Shown here piece after piece: positions 1 to 6,562 of a stretch of DNA of 10,114 bases (the stretch's first letter is position 1; each line of letters begins with the position of its first letter). A program made the position numbers and the translations under genes. This DNA comes from Ochromonadaceae sp. CCMP2298 (taxonomy: Eukaryota; Sar; Synurophyceae; Ochromonadales; Ochromonadaceae). The stretch is from positions 1 to 10,114 of the forward strand of contig MU634800.1 in NCBI GenBank assembly GCA_026770595.1, given 5' to 3'. The notes beneath the pieces were generated by a model. It saw only the letters and a list, made by a program, of their open reading frames with translations, searched no databases and had not been told where the DNA came from.

Positions 1-249
1 TTAAAAGTTAACGAAAAACTGTCAAAAATGTGCTTGGATGTAACGACCTTTCACAAATGTGATGTTTTATGTTACCCGTCGATTCCCCGTGAGAGGGTTT
101 GGAAAGGAAGAGGGTGAGGGAATGGAGGAGGGATACGGGCAGGAGCAGGATCACGATAGACGGTTCCAAGAAACCCAAGAGCTCCACTACAACCGCCACG
201 ACTAGCAGCAGCAGCAGCAGCATCAACAACATTAAAAAAGGCCTATAAT
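1..249. other. Non-coding leader with an (AGC)6 microsatellite
   Basis: I see no supported gene here. There is a short (AGC)6 run at 204-221 followed by CATCAACAACATT, and an A/T-rich patch just before the first codon of the next pseudogene. The minus strand is open across most of it, but that frame reads Leu/Val runs created by the AGC repeat and is probably not a gene. Confidence 0.5.
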
Positions 250-310
250 ATGAAACAAAAAGACTTGGCCAAAAGTTTGAAGTTGAGAAAGTCTTCAAGA
301 AAGTGATCGA

Positions 311-1108
311 GATTGAAGTTGAACGAGGATCTGGGTGATTCGATGACGATTGAAGACAAAAGAGAAGGCGAAGAAGGCTTCGGCATCAGCCAAGTGGTCA
401 CATTCAACAGAACTCCGCAGTCTTGACATCGCACAGTCTTGATCATCGCAATTATCCCGGCACCGCTACCGTCTGCGCGAACGCTGCTATGACACAAGCT
501 ATCGCCGTCGCGAACGCTGCACAAGCTATCACCGCCGCGAACGCTGCAAAACTCAATTTCAACGAGAGATTCGAAAGCTTCAACGAGCACGATACCATAC
601 ATCCGGCCACTGCACTGCTGCGCGTCTTCTGCAAAATTGAGCACGCGATAGCTACATGTCCCAATACCGCCGAAGTGCTCGCCACAAGCGTCAAATATAC
701 CGACATTGTTCAGATGTTGCTAAACATGACCACCAGTCTACCTTCTACCCCGCGCAAGCTTGTAGGTTAAGTGATGATGCTCTTCTTCAAGTTCCTCCTC
801 TTCAAGATTGTGTCTCAGGAACCACTCCCGGGAGATCCACACAAGCTGGCGGCCTTGGCCCAAGTAATCATCACGAACGTCCCAGAGACAAGACAGAGGG
901 CTTTTTTTTGGGTACTGGAGAGACAACCTGGGGACGATTACTGGCATGCTCGCTATCTTGAAGTTCCTCTTGCTCAAGACCTACATCTACCCCGCGACGG
1001 CGATAGCCTGCTCACCGCGTGCTGCTCACTACATCATAAACACACCCTATGTCGACGTCAAAAGGGCCCAGAGGAACGGCAATATCCTCTACGAAACCGG
1101 AGGCTTGA
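311..1108 (+). repeat. Tandem segmental duplication, unit 1
   Basis: This is the left unit of a diverged tandem duplication; its partner is 1143-1935. Anchors: AACGAGGATCTGGG-GATTCGATGACGATTGAAGACAAAAGAGAA at about 322-366 against 1154-1198, offset 832; CAGTCTTGACATC-CACAGTCTTGATCATCG at about 418 against 1272, offset 854; GTGATG...CTTCAAG/CTCAAGATTGTGTCT at 771 against 1583, offset 812. The changing offset shows indels within the units. Confidence 0.85.
476..547 (+). repeat. 27-bp in-frame minisatellite (ANAAQAIT-type)
   Basis: The 12-mer CGCGAACGCTGC recurs at 476, 509 and 536, with spacings of 33 and 27 bp. It is separated by related ACAAGCTATCxCCG sequence. In the copy 1 frame it encodes repeated ANAA plus QAIA/QAIT blocks. 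Copy 2 has only a reduced version near 1337-1375, so the repeat changed length after the duplication. Confidence 0.75.
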
Positions 1109-1142
1109 TTAACATGAGGGATTCATGTTGAACGAGGATCTG

Positions 1143-1935
1143 GATTGAAGTTAAACGAGGATCTGGGCGATTCGATGACGATTGAAGACAAAAGAGAAGA
1201 AGAGAAGATAGCCAATGTGGTCATATTCGACAGAACTCACCAGCCAAGTGGTCACTTTCGACAGAACTCCACAGTCTTGACATCACACAGTCTTGATCAT
1301 CGTAAGGATCCCGGCACCGCTACCGTCTGCGCGAACGCTGCTATGACAGAAGCTCCTACCACCGGCGCGAACGCGGCTTTCAATACGCTCTTCGATGGCG
1401 TGGCGCCGGGCGATCCTGTGCAACCGGCCGGTCTAACGCTGCGCTAGCTGGAGGAAGCTGTAGCTACAAGTTTCAGTGCCGACATAGCGCTCGCCACAAG
1501 CCTCCAGTATACCGACACTGTGATGGAGATTCTAGGCATACACCAAGGTCTACCTCATTATGAGCGCAAGCTTTGAGGTCAAGTGATGCTGCTATTCTTG
1601 AAGTTCTTCCTCCTCAAGATTGTGTCTAAGGATGTCGCTCTTCTCCCGGGACGACTTACAAACAAGCTACCGGCCATCACCGCAGTAATCGAAGCCAATA
1701 TCTCAAGCACAAGACGGACGGCTTTGTTTACGTACTGGAGAGATAACAAGAGGACGATTGCTGGCATGCTCCCTATCGTGAAGTTCGTCTTGCTGAAGAC
1801 CCACATCTTCCCCTCCTCGACGATAGTGTGCTCACCGGAAGCTGCTGTCTACATCAATACGACACCCTATCAGCACATCCAAATGGCCCAGAAAAGCAAC
1901 AACATCCTCGTCGAAATCAGAGGCGTGATTCAGCT
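1143..1935 (+). repeat. Tandem segmental duplication, unit 2
   Basis: This is the right unit, matching 311-1108. The junction at 1119-1165 holds a doubled motif: GTTGAACGAGGATCTGG followed at once by AGTTAAACGAGGATCTGG. This fits a duplication that broke near the start of the gene. By eye, identity is moderate overall and high in blocks, so the event is not recent. Confidence 0.83.
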
Positions 1936-1946
1936 CAGACTTCCAA

Positions 1947-2011
1947 GTAAGTTTCCTACCATGCTATATATATGTCATACATGTCTAACTGACCAGCCTC
2001 TACCACTACAG
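1947..2011 (+). other. Intron 1 of the copy 2 gene (65 nt)
   Basis: The donor is CCAA|GTAAGT, there is a CTAAC branch-like motif at 1985-1989, and the acceptor is CCACTACAG|ACG. Removal joins phase 1 on both sides (codon A|AC) and keeps an open frame. Confidence 0.75.
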
Positions 2012-2113
2012 ACGTCCTTGATTCCCCCCTCCCCGGTGGGAGCAACGGCGAGAGGCGTATGCAGGGCTCCCACAGCGCGGCGAAGAAGAGCTCGAGGAAG
2101 ATGTCGAGGGCCG

Positions 2114-2238
2114 GTATGTTGCTGACTATGTTTTGCTTGTCACTACATCATGACTGATACTTATGTTGTTCTTCTTCCTCTACTACCTTACCTGGCCCCT
2201 CACTCGGCCTCTGACCGAATGTGGTCACTGCTCTGGAG
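2114..2238 (+). other. Intron 2 of the copy 2 gene (about 125 nt)
   Basis: The donor is GCCG|GTATGT. A long pyrimidine tract runs through about 2166-2212, with CTGAC at 2211-2215. The first AG after it is CTCTGGAG|GC. Joining codon G|GC links the basic exon 2 to the coiled-coil exon in frame. A second in-frame acceptor at 2255-2256 (CCCAAG|AG) is possible. Confidence 0.6.
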
Positions 2239-2594
2239 GCAAACTCACTGCCCAAGAGCATATTCCAAGGATGAGGTTGAGCGCTCTGTCTGCAAAAGAA
2301 CGAATAGAGCATCGTAGGTTACAGCAGAGCCTCTCAATGGAGCGGCGGAAGAACACGTCTGGAGAGGTTGAGGAGGACCGCGTGCGAGCTTTGGCCGCGG
2401 CTGCCAAAAGAGTGCAGCAGGCAGAGAAAGACTATATTGACAGTGAGAGAAAGTACGCCAGAAAGAGGTACGCTCTGTTAAAGGAGAAGAAGTTAGAGAG
2501 GGTGGAAGCTGCTCTGATTGCCGCGGATCTGGACTGGAAAAATAGAATTGCGAAGGAGCACCGGTACATCCAGGGCCGGCTCTTTCGATGCTGA

Positions 2595-2873
2595 CGGTTA
2601 CGCTGTCCTCTACCGCGGTTGAGTTCGTGTTTGAGACTACGGGTGCTATTCATCCCCCGCCTCCATCACCCTCACCACCACTAATCCTTCTCTTCTCGTC
2701 TCTTCACTTCAAGCTTACCAATAATGTTGGAACTTTGACCGAAGGTATGGCAAACCTCCTCGAGATGGTCTCAACCCTGGCAACATTCGAGGATCTCCAC
2801 TTCTCGGAATTGCCGGCGGGCGGGAGATTCCTACCACCATACCCTGAGCCCTCTGTCCCAAACATCTCTGAGA
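2595..2873 (+). other. Acceptor-like tract and exon-like open frame between the two pseudogenes
   Basis: From 2650 to 2713 the plus strand is strongly pyrimidine-rich and ends in CTCTTCACTTCAAG|CTT, a good 3' splice site shape. The frame after it (NNVGTLTEGMANLLEMV, then FEDLHFSELPAGGRFLPPYP) reads like protein as far as about 2873. It could be a fourth exon of the copy 2 gene, but I find no donor of matching phase before the stop at 2592. The minus strand is open too, so this may be neither. Confidence 0.3.
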
Positions 2874-3585
2874 GAGGTCCAAGAATTTCACAACGTTGGA
2901 ATTGTCAATCTGGGCGAGCCAGCGCCACAGCAGGGCAAGCACAAGTGCTTCCTGATCGTTAAGTGTTTAGCACAATATCTTTGCGCACTCAGGGCTTCGA
3001 ATTGGCGACAGTCTGTTTCTTCCGTTAGAAGATGCAGCACAACCATATGCAACTCGGCCTTTACGTCTTGAAGGCACGCGCAGACGCTGTGCTTCGAGTC
3101 GCCCTCGTGCACGAGGGTGAGCGTTTCTACGCAGGCGGCTCGAACATCTGCTGAGAGTTCGTATTTCATGGAGCGCGTCAGCTCAACTGTGGCCAGGTCT
3201 TTGTCCTGATCTAGCGCCTTTAGGCACTTCAGCGCCCTAACTGCCGCCACACGCACGGTAGCGATCTTGTCGCGCCGGCGGGTGCAGAGCTCTGTCTGAA
3301 GCTTTGTCCACAGCTCGTGAGTTATTTCCACTTCTGAAGCGAACAAAGCGTCCATAGTTTAGCGGACAATCTCGTATACACGCTACCGCACATGTGTCTT
3401 GTCAGTCGGCTGCAAATGTGCGTCATAGTTTTGTCCATAATACTCATGCCCGGAATAATCGTGTCCACCCTAGATAGGAACGTGCCCAGGAACATCAAAG
3501 TCCGCTGAACGCACGCGCCGTTATTTGTACTCAATAAGACGGTGTCAATGCAGGCCAGAAAGCAGTCGGCATCTGACCCAGAGTT
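2874..3585 (-). pseudogene. Truncated pseudogene of condensin complex subunit 3 (CAP-G/Cnd3-like HEAT-repeat protein)
   Basis: Condensin subunit 3 is the HEAT-repeat subunit that helps load condensin on chromosomes. Three minus-strand segments in three frames resemble its N-terminal part in order. About 3585-3360: NSGSDADCFLACIDTVLL, then VQRTLMFLGTFLSR and MDKTMTHICSRL. 3355 to about 2975: EITHELWTKLQTEL, then RRRDKIATVRVAAVRALKCL and LSADVRAACVETLTL, the family's typical R-x-x-DK-x-x-VR and VR-x-A spacing. About 2963-2874: NDQEALVLALLWRWLAQI and NVVKFLDL. Frameshifts fall at about 3355-3365 and 2963-2985, and a TGA (minus strand, 3616-3618) lies in frame with the first segment. Only about 230 residues remain of a protein usually near 1000, so it is a fragment. 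Identification is from motif recall, not a search. Confidence 0.72.
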
Positions 3586-3954
3586 AATTGCGGGGCGAGC
3601 TTGCGGGTTTGGACATCATGCGAAGGTTTCGAGGACCGTGTACCTCATCAAAGACATTTCCGATGGCGCCGCGCATGCTTCTGGTCGAACCCCTTGCTCG
3701 AGCACGCTCTCCACTTTTGCCAGACGTATGACTGATGGGCCCTGTAGAAATTCTAAAGCGGAGGGCCGATTGAACAATGTTATGTTGCTACAGTCATTTG
3801 CGCAAAAGTTGGCCAGGCTCCGAAAGAGTTTGAGAAAAAAAACTTTTTCCCGAAACGAATTTTGTGCGCGAAACTGCAGCAACAGTTGCGTCACAAATGA
3901 CGCAACTTTTTGTCTTGAATAGGCGTTGATTTCACGGAAAAATTTATCGTCCAC
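3586..3954 (-). pseudogene. Possible 5' continuation of the condensin fragment, or unrelated spacer
   Basis: A minus-strand frame from 3954 (MDDKFFREINAYSRQK) to TGA at 3616-3618 is the same frame as the first condensin segment, separated only by that stop. Its content (FVTQLLLQFRAQNSF, LKLFRSLANFCANDC, LAKVESVLEQGVRPE) is not recognisably condensin, though N-terminal sequences of this family are variable. It includes a perfect hairpin at 3885-3906 and an A8/T5 block near 3835-3848. It may be upstream coding sequence that has drifted, or chance open sequence. Confidence 0.35.
3885..3906. repeat. Perfect 9-bp inverted repeat (GTTGCGTCA/TGACGCAAC)
   Basis: GTTGCGTCA-CAAA-TGACGCAAC is a perfect palindromic stem with a 4-nt loop. 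Each arm carries TGACGCAA, resembling an ATF/CREB or C/EBP-type half site. It lies about 170 bp upstream of the plus-strand gene start at 4079, so it could be an upstream regulatory site; a chance hairpin is also possible. Confidence 0.5.
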
Positions 3955-4031
3955 GCCCTCTCCAGAAAAATTTTCAAAAGTTTCTCTCCTGGTTTGAAAA
4001 GGTCTCTAGAGGACGAGCAGGCATATCACTG

Positions 4032-4038
4032 TTATAAA
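4032..4038 (+). promoter_or_regulatory. TATA-like box upstream of the Cys-tail gene
   Basis: TTATAAA lies about 40 bp before the ATG at 4079, in an A/T-rich stretch (3955-4075) without coding potential on the plus strand. This fits a core promoter for the following gene. Position and composition are the only support. Confidence 0.4.
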
Positions 4039-4078
4039 CAACAGACAATTTTACTGCCTCGTACGCACTGTTTGAATC

Positions 4079-5362
4079 ATGACTTCTTCACCCCCCGAAG
4101 TGCCCATGGACACCACACGAGGGTGGCATCGTCGAGATATTCGGACTTCGCCCGCTGAAGGGCCCCTTTTCCAGGTTGATGCATGAGTCCCTCCCGAAGG
4201 GCTGTCCCAATGCTCGCATGGTGTTTGATGCAGAGCTAATTACAACCTTTGGGAAAGGTAAGTCCGGCGGGTAGAATCGAAATCATTCTGATATTCATTT
4301 TGCATTCTGAGCTCCTTTTTTTGTTCTGTGAAAATCTTTTATAGATCCAGAAGACGCTCACGTGTCCCTCAACCCCGACGAGATCAGGGCGGATGCTCGG
4401 TTGGTCCTGGACTGGCTCAAGGCGTGCAGACGCATCTATAAGGGCTGCTTCCACCACCTCACTCTTCAAGTACTGCTGGAGTGCCACGGCGCCTTGGTCG
4501 GTGTTAAGCATGGACTCTTCGCCTGGCGCAGGGAGGATACTCGGAAGGTGCACCAAGAGCTGAACGACAGCTCTGGGCAGCATGTCTGGCAGGAGATGCG
4601 TTTGTGGGCCGACTACCACTCGGTGGCGCGGCCCGACAACGCCACGAGGTGGGCGATTGTGCTAGGCTTCTTGACGGTCGGCCGGTGCGTCTTCTCCCCC
4701 TCCAGCTCCTCTAGCACGTCGAGCTCGTCCGCCCAGTCCAGCGCATCCTCCAGCGCGTTCGCAGGGGTCTCGACTCGCCTTGAGTACGACGACTCCGCGG
4801 AATCGACGTCCCCAGACGGCCGTGTGCGAGGTGCCTACTTCCACCGACTGGAGGGGACTGTCCGGTGCGATTCTATTGCTCTGCTCGAGTTCCTCTGCCG
4901 GCTGGAGATAATCGATCCGACATTAGGCCTGGCATTCCGCATCAAGTTCCTATCCTCGCTCCAGGATCCGCACAGGCGCCGTCGAGCATTCGGAATCCCG
5001 CACCCTCCTGCGCTTCCCTATACTGCTGCTATGAAGGAGGAGGACATGGTGTGGGGCACAGACGAGGACGAGCGCGCCCTTCGTCGAAAGGTAAGTTTAT
5101 TCGTTTTTTTTAACACTTAATCTCATTGACTAACTATTTTTGCCGACTGATTCAGTTAACCGGATACGCTACACGTGTGTGCGCCACCGAGGGCTGCCCC
5201 ACCGGCGCGGTGTACTGGTGCGATCACTGCATTAGGTGCGGCGGCGGTGTGCGCTGCGCCACCGAGGGCACAATGTCCAACAGCCCTTTTTCACTCTCAA
5301 CCGCATCGCATCGAACTGATCGAGCAACCGCATCTGGGCACCGACGCAATTTTTGGGCCTAA
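4079..5362 (+). CDS. Unrecognised three-exon gene with a C-terminal Cys cluster; start region probably frameshifted
   Basis: I cannot assign a function. Exon blocks are up to 4257, 4345-5090 and 5156-5362. Introns 4258-4344 (AAAG|GTAAGT...TTTATAG|AT) and 5091-5155 (AAAG|GTAAGT...GATTCAG|TT) splice in frame. The ATG at 4079 reads MTSSPPEVPMDTT but stops at 4184. The frame that continues through all exons is open from 4083 and reads HEGGIVEIFGLRPLKGPFSR upstream of its first ATG at 4179. So either translation starts at 4179 (343 residues) or one extra base near 4107-4120 broke a longer N-terminus. Exon 2 has NPDEIRADARLVLDWLK, a Ser-rich linker and LEFLCRLEIIDPTLGLAFRI. The tail (residues 284-309 from the 4179 start) has C-x4-C-x7-C-x2-C-x2-C-x5-C with a His, a likely zinc-binding element recalling Cys-rich ends of some DDE transposases, though no catalytic triad is evident. 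Confidence 0.6.
4258..4344 (+). other. Intron 1 of the Cys-tail gene (87 nt)
   Basis: The donor is GTAAGT and the acceptor is CTTTTATAG. The codon G|AT joins TTFGK to DPEDAHVSLNPDE, and the intron contains in-frame stops that splicing removes. Confidence 0.75.
5091..5155 (+). other. Intron 2 of the Cys-tail gene (65 nt)
   Basis: The donor is GTAAGT, a CTAAC branch-like motif lies near 5130, and the acceptor is CTGATTCAG. Phase 0 joining links ERALRRK to LTGYATRVC. The length equals that of the intron at 1947-2011. Confidence 0.8.
5180..5269 (+). repeat. 15-bp direct repeat flanking the Cys cluster
   Basis: TGCGCCACCGAGGGC occurs at 5180-5194 and again at 5255-5269, exactly 75 bp (25 codons) apart. 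In frame, both encode CATEG, so the zinc-like cluster is bracketed by identical peptides. It may be a small in-frame duplication. Confidence 0.7.
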
Positions 5363-5403
5363 AAGCACGGGCTTTCACAATCTACGCACCCCAAGCAGTC
5401 ATT

Positions 5404-6495
5404 ATGCCGCTCATGCATGGAGCCTACCGAAAGCAGCTGGAGGTCATCCTCTTGATGACCGGGCCTGATGCAATGAACTCCAAGAAGGTCGCCATCGCGA
5501 CGGCCATGCATGCGCGCACGTACCGCAGGTGGTGCGCGCACTTTCACCTCTACGGAGAAGTGCCGGTCGTGACGCGTCGAGACAAGAAGAGGCTGGGGCT
5601 GCGGAGGAATGTGAACCGAATTATGACAACCGCCGTGATCGCCTCTCTCAAGACCATCGTCACCGCGCAGCGTTGGCTCTACCTGGACGAGATCCAGGAC
5701 AAGCTGATGTGCTGCACGGGGGTTCTGGTGCACCCCACGACCATCTTCCGGGCTCTCTCAAAGGAGCTGAGAATAACCCTCAGGGTCGCATACTCCATGG
5801 CCTCGCAGCGCAACGCCCTCCGTCGTGCGCAGCACCAGACGATGATGGACTTGATCACCTCCGACCCTTGGCAGTTCATCTTCATCGATGAAACTGCCAA
5901 GGATCGCAACGCTGCGCGTCGCCGCCGCTACTGGCAGACTGTGGGCGTCAAGCACAGCGTGACAGAGGTGTTCTATGACCCTGGCTGGCTGTACACACTG
6001 ATAGGTGCTGCCGACCTGGGTGGGTTCGTACCGGAGGCGTGTGAGCTCATCCGCCAGAGGCGCAATGCAGCCGACAAGGACCCGGAGGCGGGGACGGTGG
6101 ATGGGCAGCGCTTCGAAGACTATATCGATCACGTGCTCGTGCCCGCGCTGGGCAACTACTGGCTCGGAGAGCCTCGGTCCATTGTCGTGATGGACAACGC
6201 CAGCACCCACATATCGCAGCGCGTGTTCGACCTCATCGAGGCAGCGGGCGCCCAGCTTAGGTTCCTGCCTGAGTATAGCACTGACCTGAACCCGATAGAG
6301 TTCTGTTTCCGGCAATACAAGACGCACCTCAAGCGCAATACCTCGCGCTTCGGGAGGGACTACATCTCCGCCCACATGTCTGCGCTGGGAGCACCCAAGC
6401 ACGAGAACATGTGGGTATCACCATCGGGGTACCTGACCCCGACGACGCTGCAAGACAACAACATAAGCGGAAAGCAGGCGCGTTTATGCTTATGA
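5404..6495 (+). CDS. Tc1-like DD34E transposase (IS630-Tc1-mariner superfamily)
   Basis: The predicted 363-residue enzyme would cut and join the ends of a DNA transposon by the DDE mechanism in the nucleus. It starts at the first in-frame ATG, 5404, a usual length for the group. The N-terminus has HTH-like content (KKVAIATAMHARTYRRWCAH) and a second DNA-binding segment (WLYLDEIQDKL, then VHPTTIFRALSKEL). The catalytic domain shows FIDETAKDRN (D162), VMDNASTH (D264) and YSTDLNPIEF (E299). Thirty-four residues separate D264 and E299, the Tc1 DD34E spacing. No stop or frameshift interrupts the domain, and it contains no obvious intron. The end (MWVSPSGYLTPTT...) is weaker than the rest and may have drifted. 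It begins 41 bp after the preceding gene stops. I found no convincing terminal inverted repeats, so mobility cannot be judged. Confidence 0.88.
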   Translation: MPLMHGAYRKQLEVILLMTGPDAMNSKKVAIATAMHARTYRRWCAHFHLYGEVPVVTRRDKKRLGLRRNVNRIMTTAVIASLKTIVTAQRWLYLDEIQDKLMCCTGVLVHPTTIFRALSKELRITLRVAYSMASQRNALRRAQHQTMMDLITSDPWQFIFIDETAKDRNAARRRRYWQTVGVKHSVTEVFYDPGWLYTLIGAADLGGFVPEACELIRQRRNAADKDPEAGTVDGQRFEDYIDHVLVPALGNYWLGEPRSIVVMDNASTHISQRVFDLIEAAGAQLRFLPEYSTDLNPIEFCFRQYKTHLKRNTSRFGRDYISAHMSALGAPKHENMWVSPSGYLTPTTLQDNNISGKQARLCL

Positions 6496-6562
6496 TTGTC
6501 GCCCTTGGCACTTACACCCTTATGGTGATGTACAGTACAGTACTAAATTTAATCGAATAGAT
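6496..6562. other. Short convergent 3' region with an ACAGT microrepeat
   Basis: This 67-bp spacer separates the transposase stop from the stop of the minus-strand gene, so both transcripts probably end here in overlapping untranslated sequence. It contains TACAGTACAGTAC (6531-6543) and A/T-rich TAAATTTAATCGAATAG, suitable for polyadenylation, with no clear AATAAA on either strand. Confidence 0.5.

Larger units (their letters stand above)
250..1131 (+). pseudogene. Decayed copy 1 of a tandemly duplicated unrecognised gene
   Basis: I do not recognise this family; the call rests on comparison with copy 2 downstream. An ATG at 250 opens a frame (MKQKDLAKSLKLRK) interrupted by TGA at 304-306 and then reading KLNEDLGDSMTIEDKRE, nearly identical to the start of copy 2. 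The matching frame then shifts: from about 382 to 770 it reads HQPSGHIQQNSAVLTSHS, an Ala/Asn repeat, and LATSVKYTDIVQMLL, ending at TAA 768-770. Similarity continues in that frame (MMLFFKFLLFKIVS) to an eight-T run at 902-909. There copy 1 has one more base than copy 2, and the matching frame resumes as MLAILKFLLLKTYIYP to a stop at 1131. The C-terminal exons of copy 2 are missing. Two stops and two shifts point to a dead gene. An alternative is unannotated introns, for example AG|GTTAAGT at 766. Confidence 0.62.
1145..2594 (+). pseudogene. Copy 2 of the duplicated unrecognised gene: three exon blocks, two in-frame stops
   Basis: Function is not recognised. One frame runs from 1145 (MKLNEDLGDSMTIEDKREEE) to 1946, broken only by TAG at 1445-1447 and TGA at 1574-1576. 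It contains LATSLQYTDTVMEIL, MLLFLKFFLLKIVS and MLPIVKFVLLKTHIFP; the last two look like an internal repeat about 60 residues apart. Removing the introns at 1947-2011 and 2114-2238 keeps the frame open: exon 2 reads NVLDSPLPGGSNGERR... and exon 3 is a Lys/Arg/Glu-rich coiled coil (MERRKNTSGEVEEDRVRA, then AEKDYIDSERKYARKRYALL) ending with TGA at 2592-2594. Preserved splicing argues the gene was functional recently, or that the stops lie in an intron I cannot define. The first block aligns with copy 1, which lacks exons 2 and 3. Confidence 0.6.

Noticed and set aside
8-298. Minus-strand frame with a hydrophobic Leu/Val run resembling a membrane segment
   Set aside because: The hydrophobic run is the translation of the AGC microsatellite and neighbouring CAAC sequence; the plus-strand family copy explains the rest.
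2888-3355. Reading the 155-codon minus-strand frame as a small functional HEAT protein
   Set aside because: Similarity continues into other frames on both sides, and a TAA lies immediately upstream in frame, so it is one segment of a broken gene.
5353-5403. Upstream TTG start extending the transposase by 17 codons
   Set aside because: Eukaryotic initiation at TTG is not expected; the ATG at 5404 gives a family-typical length.
5758-6402. Long minus-strand open frame (about 214 codons) antisense to the transposase
   Set aside because: It exactly mirrors the transposase, whose DDE motifs are clear; GC-rich codon bias leaves the antisense frame open.
5258-6515. Possible transposon terminal repeats: AGGGCACAAT near 5266 against AGGGCGACAAT (reverse strand) near 6496-6510
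   Set aside because: Only about 10 of 11 bases match, with no extension, no flanking TA duplication and no symmetry; consistent with chance.
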